DNA from: Holothuria scabra | Lineage: Eukaryota; Echinodermata; Holothuroidea; Aspidochirotida; Holothuriidae | Assembly: GCA_037179385.1 (NCBI GenBank) | Contig: CM074187.1 | Coordinates: forward strand, 45,480,879-45,544,878 | Reading direction: 5' to 3' | DNA: 64,000 bases | Shown: positions 47,772-59,728 of the stretch, in pieces | Layout: the number at the start of each line of letters is the position of its first letter | Numbering within the stretch: the stretch's first letter is position 1 | Program-made: the position numbers and the translations under genes | Notes under the pieces: model-generated | Database searches by the model: none | Told to the model about the DNA's origin: nothing | What the model saw: only the letters and a program-made list of their open reading frames with translations

Positions 47772-48385
47772 CAATGGCGTAGGTAGACGTTTTTCCAGGG
47801 ATGGAGAGGCAAGCACTCAAATTTTTCGGAGACTACACCATTTCTATTGGTCATAATTTGCGGCGGGCAAGCGAAATTTTTACCGTTAGGAAAATTCAAA
47901 AAATGGAGCTTGTATTGGAGAGAATTTTGGATTCTCAGTGGGTTCCCTATATAAAGAAATGTGAAAAGTTAGGGAATTACTGAAGAATCTGTATATCTTA
48001 TTGGCATGTCTGAGATTGCACGGCGACCAAAGATCGTTGCTGCTACACAAATTGAGGCTCTCCGACGTCGTTGCCGATACAGTATCACTTGATGATCTGT
48101 TGATTTTGTCATCTAAAGAGTTCGGAAATTTATGAGGGAACACTACTGTGGTGGTAACTCCAAATTGTCGCGCGCGAAGCGCGCGGAAAATTTTGCATTT
48201 TCAAAACAAATTATTACAAAAATTAAGCTTTTATTGATGAGAATTCGAAATTTCATGAAAGAAGAGTTGGCCTGGAAAACTCAAGTGCAAATAACTGGTG
48301 TCACAAATGGCAAATTTCCGAAGTTTTCACTTTTTAAAGCCATACGGAAATCGCCCTGTCCCCTGCAGGGAAAACTACGCCACTG
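47772..48385. mobile_element. hAT element, 614 bp, perfect 8-bp TSD
   Basis: Ends CAATGGCGTAG and, from the other side, CAGTGGCGTAG. TSD CTTCTATT at 47764-47771 and 48386-48393. It contains a stable hairpin at 48169-48185. Related CAGTGGCG or CGCCACTG ends at 45859 and 51288 have no visible partner. Confidence 0.9.
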
Positions 48386-48417
48386 CTTCTATTAGTAACA
48401 CCTTTTGAATAAAGCAT

Positions 48418-48596
48418 GGTCAAGTGTTTATAGCATCAGACTTGCAGTCGGGAGTTCGAGTCCTGGCTGGGTTATACCGAAGACTTAAAAACGGAACCTA
48501 CACTGCCATTGTTCTTGGTGGTCTGCATAAGCAATGGAGTAGGGAAAACAAGCCAGTGTGCCACGACTGGACAAAAAGGACATAGCCATTAGCGGT
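48418..48596 (+). mobile_element. tRNA-derived SINE, 3'-truncated
   Basis: Head with box-B-like AGTTCGAGTCC, then the shared body up to GCCACGACTGGAC. The 3' region is replaced by a G/C-run repeat from about 48590. Confidence 0.83.
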
Positions 48597-49754
48597 TCGC
48601 CATAGGGGCACGGGGGGGCACTTGCCCCCCCCCCCCAAACATTTCCAAAGCATGGTCTTCAATTTTCCAAAAATACCGTTATTCGGTATGACATGAATAA
48701 AAAGTAGCCTTTTTCTTAATCTGGGCAAAGTATCCCAGCCTTCTATCTCATACAAATGTCATATATTATTTATAAAGTATAAACTACTGCGTAATTGTCA
48801 AGGATATAGTTCGTAATTGTATCAAAATTTTAGCCCAGTATAAGGCCGACCAGAAGCGTTGACAGCGCTACCAGCACGAATAGCAGTACTGAATCAGTAC
48901 TGTTATTGGTGCTGGTAGCGCTACCAGTGCTTCTGTGTGGCCGGTTCAGGATTACAGGCTCATTCGTCCACTGGTCATATGAGTTAATATGATTCGAAAA
49001 GTTACGATTTCAATTTATTTCCATCGGTGTGCAGTTCCTTGAAACAAAAAAGTCCAGAACAAATTTATGTTTGATATTTTGAAGAGGAACATATTCTAGG
49101 CATAGCTTACTGGGAAAATTTTTACTCATTTCCCATGTTTGGTTCTCGAGATATTAGAATTGCAGTTGACATATTTTCTACAAAGAGTGAACTTGCAACA
49201 AGGAAACGTGATGTCATGTATTCACATTGATGGAAATGTTTAGTTGTTTTTCTCTAAAATTTAACACCATATTTATACAATTTAACTGTGATATGTTGTA
49301 GCCATAAGTGCATCCCGAGCAATGAAAGTTTAAAAACTTAATTTGCATTAAGGGCAAGATAGCATCCCTAATCAATTCAAGATCAAACAGCAGGATCAAA
49401 AATAAATAAAAAAACTAAAACAAAACATTGACCATCAATATGAATACATGACATAGCACCTGCTTGGTCCAAGTTTACCTTTTGTAGAAAATGTGACAAC
49501 TTCAGTTGCTAATATCTCGAGAACCTAACATGAGAAATGAATGAAAACCTCACCAGAGTGCTTAGAATATGTTCGTCTTTAACATAGCCTACTAAACAAA
49601 AATTTGGTTCTATTCTTTTAAATGGAGATTTTACCTTGCGACAAAGAAAATAATAAAATATAACATCGTCCTGTAAAGGAGCCAGTACATTTTATCTGGT
49701 AATTTTCTGATCATTTTGCAATTTGATTTTCTTTTTATTAAAATGAAGATTTTA

Positions 49755-49910
49755 TTGCAAAGGGGAGCTCAAAATAACGACTGCTTAAATTCTACTTACA
49801 AGCCTGGCAAATGCAATTTCCGGCTATCTGAGAGGTCGCGATTTTTCAAAATTTCTGTACGCTCCGCGCCAACTGATGGTGGCGCTCGGCTTAGATAGTC
49901 TTTCGGGCAG
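49755..49910 (+). repeat. Dispersed GC-rich palindromic repeat, single copy
   Basis: Clean copy with the CTGTACGCTCCGCGCCAACT core, preceded by the AAATGCAATTTCCGGCTATC segment that defines the longer unit. Confidence 0.7.
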
Positions 49911-50045
49911 TTAGTCACTACTTCTCATGCCCCTCCCCCAAAAAATATATTTTTGCACGACATCCCCTGATACTATTTGAGACGTCTTGATCTCAAGTTG
50001 AGTTTGCCTCCCCAAACAAATTTCCTTGTATCCGCCCTTGGACAT

Positions 50046-50110
50046 AACCGGCTCAACTTGAACCGATTGGTTGGAAACTGGACCGTAACACTCCATCTAA
50101 CCTAACCTTT
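50046..50110 (+). mobile_element. SINE 3'-end fragment
   Basis: GGCTCAACTTGAACCGATTG, the GGAAACTGG block and a CTAAC tail match the last ~60 bp of the SINE family. Confidence 0.75.
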
Positions 50111-51574
50111 TGAAGAAATGTCACGTTACGGGATGGGTTTAAGTTAATTTTCAGGAAGACTTATGGTATGCCAAGACATTCTTACATTGTACCATAATGT
50201 AATTGAAATACAATATATAGACCTGATTTTCATTACTGTTGCCCGAGTTTCGTGTGTACCGGTAGGACAGATCTTTGGTAAACTAGTCAGCTACGGTATA
50301 GTAGACACTGCAACTAAACGCCCTCCCGTCTGTCAGTATAATTTCTTTGGCAATTGAAAACACCCCAGAAGTTTTTTCAACCTTCTCCTCATGAGAATTT
50401 AACCATTTCGGGCAAAGATTTTGCCAGACTACAGTATAAAGTCGGCGGGGGAAGAACTTTCACAAGTTACTCAAGTGTGTCGAGTCTTTGTTTTCAAAGT
50501 ATTAAGATAATCGGTCTTCCGGGAATTATGTTGCACAAGATTTAAACGCAAAAACGGGCTGAAGAATAATTGTTTCTCTTTAGCGACATGATTCCCAAAT
50601 GTGTGGCGATTTTTGTATCTCTTTGATTTTTCGTAACTTGATATATTACCCTGGCTGCAGTTCTTTTCTATTTTGGGGGGCAAATGCTTGGAAGAATTTG
50701 AATATTTGGACAAGTTTGGGTCATTGTGTTGAAAAATGCTGTGAAGTAAAACTAAAGAATAATTGTTCTTTGAGCTACCCAAAAGTGTACAGCGACTTTT
50801 TGGAATCTTGTTAATTTTTCATGAACACTTTATCTTAGTTATGAAGTTCTTTTCTTCATTTTTTCAGGCATATCTCTTTAAGGTTTCGGGCACTAGCGGG
50901 AATTTTCTGAAAAAGGAGTTTTGAAGCTCAGGTGGCTGTCTAATTCTTTCCAAAATCCTGTCCGAATTTCCCCATATTCCTGACCGAATTTTAGATTTTG
51001 CCAGCGATTTTTTTTTTTTTTTTTGGGGGGGAGGGGTCTTCCCCTGCCTCAGATTGCATGTCAAGACACAAAAGTTTCAGTTTTATCTTCATGAACCACC
51101 ACAATTTAACTTTTAACACTGTTCCTGTCAAAGTCGAAAATATTGCACCAGTGAATCCAGGCTCCTTGAAAACGTCAAAAATTTTCGAAGGGGAGGGGAC
51201 AACCCCTCAGCCCCCCCCCGGCCGACGAGTCACTCAACATACTGCATGCCCCCCCCCCTTTTCACAGAAATCCTGCGTACGCCACTGCCTGAAGCGATAT
51301 GTCAGTTCTATGAGAAGGCTGTCTAAATCAGCACACCCCAGCCTTCGAAGATTTGCTGTATCTGTGACTAATTTCTTGTTCCGCTGGCCAGTTGACATGC
51401 TCCATAAGAATATTTCGTTTAAAATGGTTGGGAAGCTGTGTCTTTCGAGCTGGCCTTGTACCCGCTTTGGTAATATTATGCTCACACAGTTCAACTCTAC
51501 AACAGTATCGAACCCCCACACTGTCGTTTTCTCTAACCGTAAAACGGGGCCGTAAAACGGGGCCGTAAAACTCC

Positions 51575-51758
<184 letters not shown>

Positions 51759-53337
51759 TGCTATATCAAACACGTCCATGGTAGTTTCAATCGTTAAATC
51801 GCTCTTTTGCAGGCTCGTTGAAAGCAACCAAAAGAAATGCAAACTGGGTATTCACAAAACATCTTAAACATCCATTACAAGGCAAATTATAGACAATGGA
51901 AAAGGTGACCAAAAGCACTATCTACCAGTAACGTAGGATGTGAGTTCCATTAAATGTATAAAAGGCCCGAAGAACTTGGAAGAGTCCATTTCAACATTTT
52001 TCAACAACAAACTGAATGATTCTCGTATGATGTCAGCGATTTATTTGTGTGTTGACGAGATGCGATAAAAGCTGCGCGACACGGTCGGGTCTTGTTTGTT
52101 TGCGAATTTCATCAAATATCGAGGGATATTGGGACGGGTGTTTTCAGTTTTGCCAAATTTTTGGGTGAATAAGAAAATTCGTTATACTTACCGACGCAAG
52201 AAGTTACTATTCTTTACAAAAATACACTGTCATTTTGAACTAATCATATTTAAACTTCATGAAGTTGGGGCCTATGACATTTCTGGGGGGCTAGGTCAAG
52301 ATCAGCCCCAAACTTATTTTGAAGCAACAACTTGAAATCTCAATATTTTCTTTTAATTTCTGTTCAAAGTATCTGTTATCATATTTTAGGACGTCAGTAT
52401 TACATATTCAAGGAAAATCAAACAGTAACATCTAGTTAATTTCACATTTAAGGAGAAAAACTGTTGTCACATGACTCTCAACAGCCAACCATGAAAGAGG
52501 ACAGTCTACAGCACAACTTCAATTTGAGACGCCTGTTCTTGACTGATAATTTGGGGGAATTTATCTCCTTTCTGTAGACAGTGCACGAAACCCTGCAGTG
52601 AGTTTTCATCTGTATATAGACTTTTACATTATTTTCATAAATAAACTGGTTCTCAGACCATCTTGAAGGTCATGTACGTACTAATGATCTCCGAATTCAA
52701 TTTCTAGTTGCCGGGGACAACCTTATGAGTTGATACCTGCCTTTTTAAGCTTTACAGTGCGTTGTTGCTCTTGTTCAATTTCAATTCCTTCAGCGCAAAA
52801 TGTTAAAGAGGTTTGTGCTCAAAAGAGCATTTCCTAAATTATAAATATATCACTATACCCATTACCCAAGAACAATACCTTTGAAATACAGGCATACCCC
52901 CTTAAAGTAGTCTTCCTGTGGCAATGCGTTATACCCAGGAGGTTCCGTACGTACTTGGAGCTTCGCGATTTTTTATCTCTGATATTTTTTAATTATGTTA
53001 CCCTGACTATGTTACATTTCTTTTTTCGAGCAAATGCCTGAAAGGATTTGGATATTCGACCATTCCGAGCATTGTGTTGTAAAAGAATAAATACAAGGAT
53101 TTTACTAATCTCTTCGGAACTGACCTCTTCGAAAATACTAATACCTTCAAATTTTAATTTCAGTCACAAACAAAAGAATAATTGTGGCTTTGAGAATGGA
53201 CTGAATGGTATCGACGTGTAATACAAATAAGCCTTATTTGGGATTGTCATATGGGAGTTTTGGGAACATTTTGTTTTTAATTCAGGGTTAGGGTTGGACA
53301 GAAACACTGTTTCCTGCAGGATCTATGACATCATTAA

Positions 53338-53689
53338 AGCGACTCATTGAGTTCGTTCACGAAATTCATCAAATTTTTCCAGAACTGTTTTCTTCACATA
53401 CAAATGACAAATGGTCAAACTTAAACAATCTCCATATAACATTCAAATAACTGTATTAGGCACAAGTACTTAACGGTTCAATACGGTTTTCAAAAATTCG
53501 TGACCAGACATTTTTTTCTATTTCTACACAAAACTGTTACAAGTCAGGACACCACAAAATTCATAATTTTAACTTTTTAAGTAACTATTGGACATGAAAC
53601 TTGCATAATCATGCTCATTAATGCATTTTCATGTGGTAGTATCCTTGCAGACGTCGATTAAATTATCGATATCAACTCAATGAGCCCCT
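53338..53689. mobile_element. TTAA-type MITE, family D, uninterrupted copy
   Basis: 352 bp between TTAA at 53334-53337 and 53690-53693, with AACTCAATGAG-type ends. It is the inverted counterpart of the interrupted copy at 40077-44411 and shows its structure before insertion. Confidence 0.83.
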
Positions 53690-54378
53690 TTAATATCCAA
53701 GGTTTTGGTTGACACTTCAGGGAGGAGGTTTGCCAATACATTCTGCATGAAAATAAGTATTCCGACCGTTCTGCTGAGGATCCCATCCCCTTGTCGCATA
53801 CTCGTAGACTGCGTATAAGCATCAGCCGCATGTATATGACCAATCGAATCCTTGAATCAATTTCACACTTTTATGAAATACTTGTTCCCATTGTGCTATT
53901 AATTTTCGTCGTTTTGCTTTTCAATATCATAAAAAGATCACATTTGTGAAGCCAGTGTTTCCCAGTTACAACTCCATCCACGCCTCCACAACTCCATCAA
54001 CCTATCGTTCCTCCCTCCTCTGGTCGGGTTTCTTTTGGTTTTCCTTCACTTTTTCAACACCACCCGTAGTGTCCCCAAAATTTCATTGGGGAACTGTGTC
54101 CCCTTCCCCCTCCCCGCTGGTTACGCCATTGGTGGACTACTCTTCACCTCCAGCTTTATGTCAATCAAAGATGAAAAAAAATATATACTTAAGGTGATAA
54201 GTTTATGTCTTTAATAGCCTACCAAAAGCCAGGGCGACTGGTTGCAGGGGATAAGCCCCTTTCTGAGATCTTAGGTCATTATGGATACACTGTGTCTTAA
54301 AAAATACCATGTTGAGCCACAGGAAGTAACAAAAAGCCAGATCCAGAAAAACTTCACCTTCTGCAACCAACATATGTG

Positions 54379-54542
54379 ATAGGCGCCGATCCAGACATTC
54401 CAAAACGGGGAGGGGCTGACCTAAGAGAAAGCAGGGGGTGAGAAGGAGTTGCAACGCTAATTTCTCATATGTTTTATTGTTCATGTGGCGAAAAAGGGAG
54501 GGCCGAGCCCGTAAAAGCCCCGCCCCCTTGGATCCGCGCCTG
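54379..54542. mobile_element. Short element with AGGCGCSGATCCA ends
   Basis: Left end AGGCGCCGATCCA and, from the right, AGGCGCGGATCCA are near-perfect inverted repeats about 160 bp apart, flanked by a TGTGATAG/TGTTATAA pair that may be a decayed 8-bp TSD. Confidence 0.55.
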
Positions 54543-54699
54543 TTATAAAGCGAGTGCTGACAGACTAAATGTGAAGGCGCAATTAGCCCACAGAAACAAA
54601 ATGCATCCATTATTAACCATGGGGATTATTTTTGGTCAAAAACTGTCCCCTCCCAAATAATCGTAATTTGCGGCTTCATAAAGTGGTGACCGCGGGGAG

Positions 54700-54870
54700 A
54701 ATTTTGAAGTGGGGACGGATAAGAAATTACAAACATGGCACCCATGGGTACATGCAGCTTAGAAAACTCGGAAGTGCCGTTCCCGGCCACCTGGGATGCT
54801 TGCAAAGAAAAAAAATTTCTTGTGCGCTCCGCGCCAACTGATGGCGGCGCCCCGCTTAGATAATTTTGCC
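54700..54870 (+). repeat. Dispersed GC-rich palindromic repeat, diverged copy
   Basis: Carries TGCGCTCCGCGCCAACTGAT and GGCGGCGCCCCGCTTAGATA, with the upstream part of the unit strongly diverged. Confidence 0.65.
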
Positions 54871-54943
54871 AACACTCAACCACCACCTCAATATTTTTCC
54901 GTTAGGCCACGTCTGGCCAAAAAATTGTCAAAGATTGACTTAA

Positions 54944-55194
54944 CCCTTTACCGTTGTGCTCCGATCGGGGCATATTTTCGCGCCTCGGGAGTGGGCGGAA
55001 AAGCGGACGTAGCCCGCCCCGCATCGGCTTCCGTAGGCCATTGACTCCGTGACCTTAAACTATTGTCTCTCTCGTTGTTGTGGCCGAATTTTCGGGTAGC
55101 TACTCGCAGTTTCGAGCTCCGCGTGAAACAGTAAAGACGGGTGACAGCCGAGCTCTCCGCATGGGTCCAAAAGGACCCAAACAACGGTAAAGGG
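54944..55194. mobile_element. piggyBac-type MITE, CpG-rich copy
   Basis: 251 bp with TIR CCCTTTACCGTTGT at both ends and perfect TTAA on each side (54940-54943 and 55195-55198). TTAA plus CCC ends are the piggyBac pattern. It retains CpGs that the copy at 26780 has lost. Confidence 0.9.
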
Positions 55195-56379
55195 TTAATT
55201 ATGACAAATGAAGAATCCAGAAAAAATGCTTTAGAGAGAAAACTTAAATAGCATCAAACTGAGCATTCCAATTCAGAAACCCAAGGAAAGACCATTTCAA
55301 AGTGGTGTGACGAATGCCTTCAAGACAGTAAATACGTTTTGGTGGAGATGTTCGGATTTGCCACAGGTTTTAAGGGCAGGAGCAGTCATCCCATATTGAA
55401 GAAGTGTAGTAGACTGTCCAGTTTCATGATTGCCTGTTGGGAGTCATGTGACAATGTTTTTTTTCTCTTTAAAGGTGAAATTTACCAGAAATAACTGCTT
55501 GGTTTATCTTGAATATGCAATAGTTAGGTCATAAAATGTAATGAAAGATACTCTGAAGAGAAATAAGATGGAAATTGTGATATTAAGCTTTTTCGTTTGG
55601 GGAGACTGCTCTTAACCTTTAACATTTTACCCATTGACTTCGACCAGACGGCCGAAGGCACATGCATCAAATGCTCAAGGCAGGGGATGGGGTCAGGATT
55701 TAAGCCAAGCTTTTCAGGTGAGAAGGAGAAGAGGAGGCAGCAACTCGAAACACGATGAAGACAAAATGACGGGAAAGCATAGTGTGCGAGGCGCAAAAGG
55801 CTACGACATTTTCCGCCTATTTTTTAAGAAATATTTGAAACTCTGTTCCTATATTCATAAAAGCCTGCTAAACTAGCAGCCAACTAGGCCTTAGCATGCT
55901 AGTTCCCTGCTCCATAGTTTACTGCTATTTTTTTTTTCTATATATAAAACTGCTAAAACTACTGAAAGTGCTAGCTAGTTGTCAATTAGGATTTAGTTGG
56001 TTGGTAGATTAGCAGTCCCAAGCAAGTAATCTCATCAGCTTCAATAGGGGTAACATTTTTGCTTCTATTAATAGGCTACTTTGCATTCAAAAACTGAGTG
56101 TGTGTGTGGTTACAGAAATTAGTGTTCAGACAAGAGTTGGGGGAACGTGCCCCCCCCCCCATCGTATTTTGACCGAAGAAACATATTTGCTGGAAACATA
56201 CTACATGAAGAGTGTGGGGAGGTCTAAACATCTGAAAGAATACAACTCGAACTGGCTCTGAGATATCATTTCCTGTGATCTGGGGAAGTGTTTTGCCCAA
56301 AATAGGGTAGAGGGGCACTATTTAACAAAGTGCTTCTTGATTGGCTGTTACCATTGTTTTGTATCGATTGTATTCTTTG

Positions 56380-56413
56380 TTAGGGTTAGGGATTAGGTTA
56401 GGGATTAGGGTTA
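56380..56413. repeat. Short interstitial telomere-like repeat
   Basis: A run of TTAGGG and TTAGGGA-type units (TTAGGGTTAGGGATTAGG and so on), about five imperfect units. A shorter one is near 53286. Confidence 0.7.
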
Positions 56414-56967
56414 TCATTAGCCAGTAGGGAAATTTCTTGTTAAACAGTGCGCATCGCCCCCAAAATATTTCCGGTGTGCTCTGCGCTAACCGATTGTGAG
56501 GTGTTACTTAGTATTTCCGCAATTCTCAGAGCCCCACCAAATCCTGGGTCCATTACTGACTGTAAAATTTATTTTATTTTCAAAGAAAGGAATGAGTTCA
56601 TTTGTTATGAAGCTGTAATGGCCCACAGATTGACACAAAATATGCTAGTTTATTCTGTTGCACAAATGCTAATAATTTCAAAAAAACTGAGAAACATAAC
56701 AATCTCAATCACCAACATTGCAGAAAATATATTGTCTCATTGACTTCAAAATTTATTTGAAATATTTTATACAAACTATTTTACAGAAATATCATTAACT
56801 TTTCATAAAACATTATTTATACCCAAGTTTTGTATATCAGCAATTTTTGAGCATTTTTTTCAATACTAAATACAATAATATTGGTTGGAAATAAGTAAAA
56901 CATTAACCTATTTTACAACAGTGGAAACGTTGTATAATATTTAAAGACAAGATTTCTTCCAATTGGC

Positions 56968-57232
56968 CATTAGTAGGGTCCATCGGCCTTGTCTTCATTT
57001 ATTGTCTACCTGCAATGCTAAATTCTCATATACAGTGAAATTGAGGGTATCAAGATACAATTCAGTGTATATCCACATAAAAACAGGTAAGCAGGGAAAT
57101 TGAAAGACTAAAGGTGATGGACCCCAGTTATGTCCCACTAAATCAGACCATCACTTGCTGTCCAGATTGGTCTTTAACAGACTAAATCAAACCATCACTT
57201 GACAGTTCAGATATTTGTATGGTCTAAGATGA
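56968..57232. mobile_element. MITE, family E, diverged copy
   Basis: Shares TTAGTAGGGTCCATCGGCCT and the GTGATGGACCCCAGTTATG region with the copies at 57672 and 59980. Its right side shows a local duplication of the ATCACTTG segment. Confidence 0.7.
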
Positions 57233-57671
57233 GAACAAAAAATATCTTCCTGTGCACATAAGCAATATAACATGACAAAATGACTAATTGAGTGATAGTT
57301 CCTATTTACCTTACTTTAGTACTCTAATCACTGTTAATATGCAAATTTTATATTCTGAGCACAAATTGTGGCCAAATTACATTTATTGACTTTATTCAAA
57401 TAAACAGTAGGTTGAAACTAAATCCATATTATGTCTTTGCGCAATTCACATGGCAAGTTTGCATGGTCTACCCATTTTTATTTTTGTCACAATTATGAGT
57501 AAAAATACTGTAATATCAAAAGAACCAACAAATAAACTACACTACACAAATCAAATAAGCTGCTCTTTCCTTAAAAATCTAAAGCAGATCTTGGTTTAAG
57601 AATCTTTTTCACGTTCTGGAAAATTTATTCTGTGTGCCATTTTCCTTGATCCACCTGGTTACTAAAACTTG

Positions 57672-57935
57672 CTATAGACAAATCTGATCAGCACTTGTGT
57701 TTAGTGACTGTAGGCAGACATTAGTGGGGTCCATCAGCCTTAAATTGTCTTCACTTATTGTCTACATGAACTTCAAACCCTCATATTCAGTGAAATTGAA
57801 GGATTCAAGATACAATTTAGTGTACAACCATCCCTGATACAGCTAAGCAAAGGAATTGAAAGAGTAAAAGGTGATAGACCCCAATTATGGCTGAATGAAA
57901 TCAGACTATCACTCGCTGTCCAGATTCGTCTATAG
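57672..57935. mobile_element. MITE, family E, with recognisable TIRs
   Basis: Left end CTATAGACAAATCTG; right end read inward CTATAGACGAATCTG, a 15-bp near-perfect TIR. Opposite in orientation to the copy at 59980. Confidence 0.8.
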
Positions 57936-57949
57936 AAAGCAGGTGTTTG

Positions 57950-58250
57950 CTCTAGTTAAAGTAGCCTTCAGAGATTTTATTTATAATTCTTTCACAAATT
58001 TAATTCTGCACCACATTTGTACATTGGCTTAAAACTAACAAAAAAAATGATCTGCCATGATGGTCCAAGGTCATGATTGGTTAGAGTGTAGTGAAGTAAG
58101 TCTAGTTTTGCATCTGTGTGGAATTTTGTAACCCGACAATTATTCAAAACTTTTTATTCAACAGTAATTAACATACAATTAAAGTTTCTTCTATCCTGAA
58201 AGACCTCTTCAATGTTTCTTTATTCTGGTAAACAATCAGTCCATAGGGGG
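57950..58250. mobile_element. TTAA-type MITE, family A, fragment
   Basis: Matches the body of 11216-11533 (for example GTGTGGAATTTTGTAACCCG, and the ATTAACATACAATTAAAG region) but stops at a G-run near 58250 without the right TIR. Confidence 0.7.
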
Positions 58251-58322
58251 GGGGACTGTTGTCATGGTGATGTCTCAAATCAATAAATCTCTATTTTGGA
58301 CATCTCACCACGAATTACTTAA

Positions 58323-58611
58323 AGGCCTAATCCTGTCACCCCAAACAGTTCCAAGTCTCCTAACCTCCTTAAGCCCCTCCCACAACTGTCTAAAACTCAT
58401 CCTCATCCACAATCTATCTTAGTTTATTGCTTCAGGGTGAGTATACAAGACTCAATGTGTAATCAAAACACACCCAGTGCAGTACTTGATGTGTAATATG
58501 AGCTACAGTACTCTGCATTTTTTGAACTTGCTGTCAATCAAGAGCTGTGCCAACTGAGAATTTCTGTGGACCAATACAAGAATTATAATTTGGAGTGAGA
58601 ATTGATTGCCT
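58323..58611. mobile_element. TTAA-type MITE, family C
   Basis: 289 bp between TTAA at 58319-58322 and 58612-58615, with ends AGGCCTAATCC and GATTGCCT in inverted relation. The fragments at 37169-37450 and 168-240 belong to it. Confidence 0.75.
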
Positions 58612-58703
58612 TTAAAGATTTTGCTATACATAATGCATTGAATGGCTGTTGAATATTTCCACATGTGGCAGCACTAAACAATGGGTGACTGCCCTATATT
58701 GTG

Positions 58704-58835
58704 ACACCCCTATGTTCCAACACCCCTATGATCTGCCAATCTCTATATTCATGTACATTAGAATTGTCGGAATACAGGGGTGACAGAACAAAGCCCATGT
58801 TGGAACGTATTGGATTTTTCGGAACATAGGGGTGT
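58704..58835. repeat. 15-bp perfect inverted repeat pair
   Basis: ACACCCCTATGTTCC at 58704-58718 and GGAACATAGGGGTGT at 58821-58835, with additional GGGGTG-type motifs between and around them. Possibly a very short MITE. Confidence 0.6.
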
Positions 58836-59105
58836 CTGAGTTAAGGGGTGATGGAATGTAGAGCTGTAACCAAACAATGATGGAACCACAGATAAAATGC
58901 AATATCTGACTACAATATTTGACTTTTGTATCAATTCTAATCCAATGCCCCAGCAGAATTCTAGATCCCATTGTATGATATTTACAAACAGAAAAGTTAC
59001 TCTATGAAATCCCATATTCATGAATATATGTTTGCACATATACTCATGCTTCATAATCATGCAGAACTTATAGAACTAAATCTGCACCTTACCTGCATTT
59101 GAAGG

Positions 59106-59310
59106 AAGGGCTGATTAGATTAGATTAGATTAGAATAGATAAGATTAGATTAGATGGAGTTTTACAGCCCCGTTCCCAACGAATTGGTTCAAGTCCAGCC
59201 GGCCACAGCATTTTTTTCCAGTTGTGGCTCACTAGCTTGTTTTCCCTACTCCATTGCTTATGCTGAGCACCAAGCACAACTGGAGTAGGTTCCATTTTTA
59301 AAGAAGGGCA
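59106..59310 (-). mobile_element. tRNA-derived SINE, 5'-truncated, with ATTAG tail
   Basis: On the plus strand a GATTAGATTAGATTAGATTA tract leads into the reverse complement of the SINE 3' end and body. The head is missing; the copy joins a family A MITE fragment near 59310. Confidence 0.82.
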
Positions 59311-59540
59311 GAAGTTTGTTAACAGAGGCTGAGCTAATATTAACACAGTGTGAAACTTTTTTACCCGACAAATATTCAAAAATTTTAATTCAACAGCAAC
59401 ACAAAAAATTGACTTATCTTTTAACCTGAAAGACATCTTTGATGTTTTTATCTTCTGGTTAACAAGCAGTTCAGAAGGAAAAACCAGATACAGGAACAAA
59501 AGGGTAATACTGTTTGTCAAACTGTGATTGCCCCTTTAAC
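59310..59540. mobile_element. TTAA-type MITE, family A, right half
   Basis: Ends in CTGTGATTGCCCC then TTTAA at about 59540, with the family A body before it. Sits just downstream of the AARSD1 stop codon. Confidence 0.75.
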
Positions 59541-59592
59541 TCCTCTTATAATACAGGTACCAATTAAATGGATGTTTCCATGGAAACAATCA

Positions 59593-59728
59593 TCAGGCTT
59601 CTACTTTTATTTTATCAGCATGCTCCCTGAGTATATTCTCAGCAGTTGGTCTGTTACATAGTTGGCTTGCTTTCCCCTGATATCTACCATTTTTAAATGA
59701 TCCCTTCCCCTTCAAAGCTTCTTCAACT
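59593..59728 (-). CDS. AARSD1: AARSD1 terminal exon
   Basis: Encodes VEEALKGKGSFKNGRYQGKA and the C-terminus HADKIKVEA, then TGA at 59595-59593. Human has VLEGKGAGKKGRFQGKA at this point. Acceptor GCCTACAG|A. Confidence 0.95.

Noticed and set aside
47801..48395. Open frames inside the 614-bp hAT element
   Set aside because: Short, overlapping on both strands, and no resemblance to a transposase; explained by a non-autonomous element.
45859..51300. A large element bounded by the CAGTGGCGGATCC end at 45859 and the CGCCACTG end at 51288
   Set aside because: The inner sequences of the two ends differ and the flanks share no 8-bp duplication, so they belong to separate insertions.
50998..51555. 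Longest open frame in the window (185 codons, plus strand)
   Set aside because: It begins in a T-run, crosses two poly-C repeat junctions and a CAGTGGCG-type repeat end, and ends in the SINE tail. Composition is simple-sequence; not a gene.
54203..54610. 135-codon minus-strand open frame
   Set aside because: It spans the AGGCGC-ended short element and G-rich repeat DNA; no recognisable domain or splice signals.
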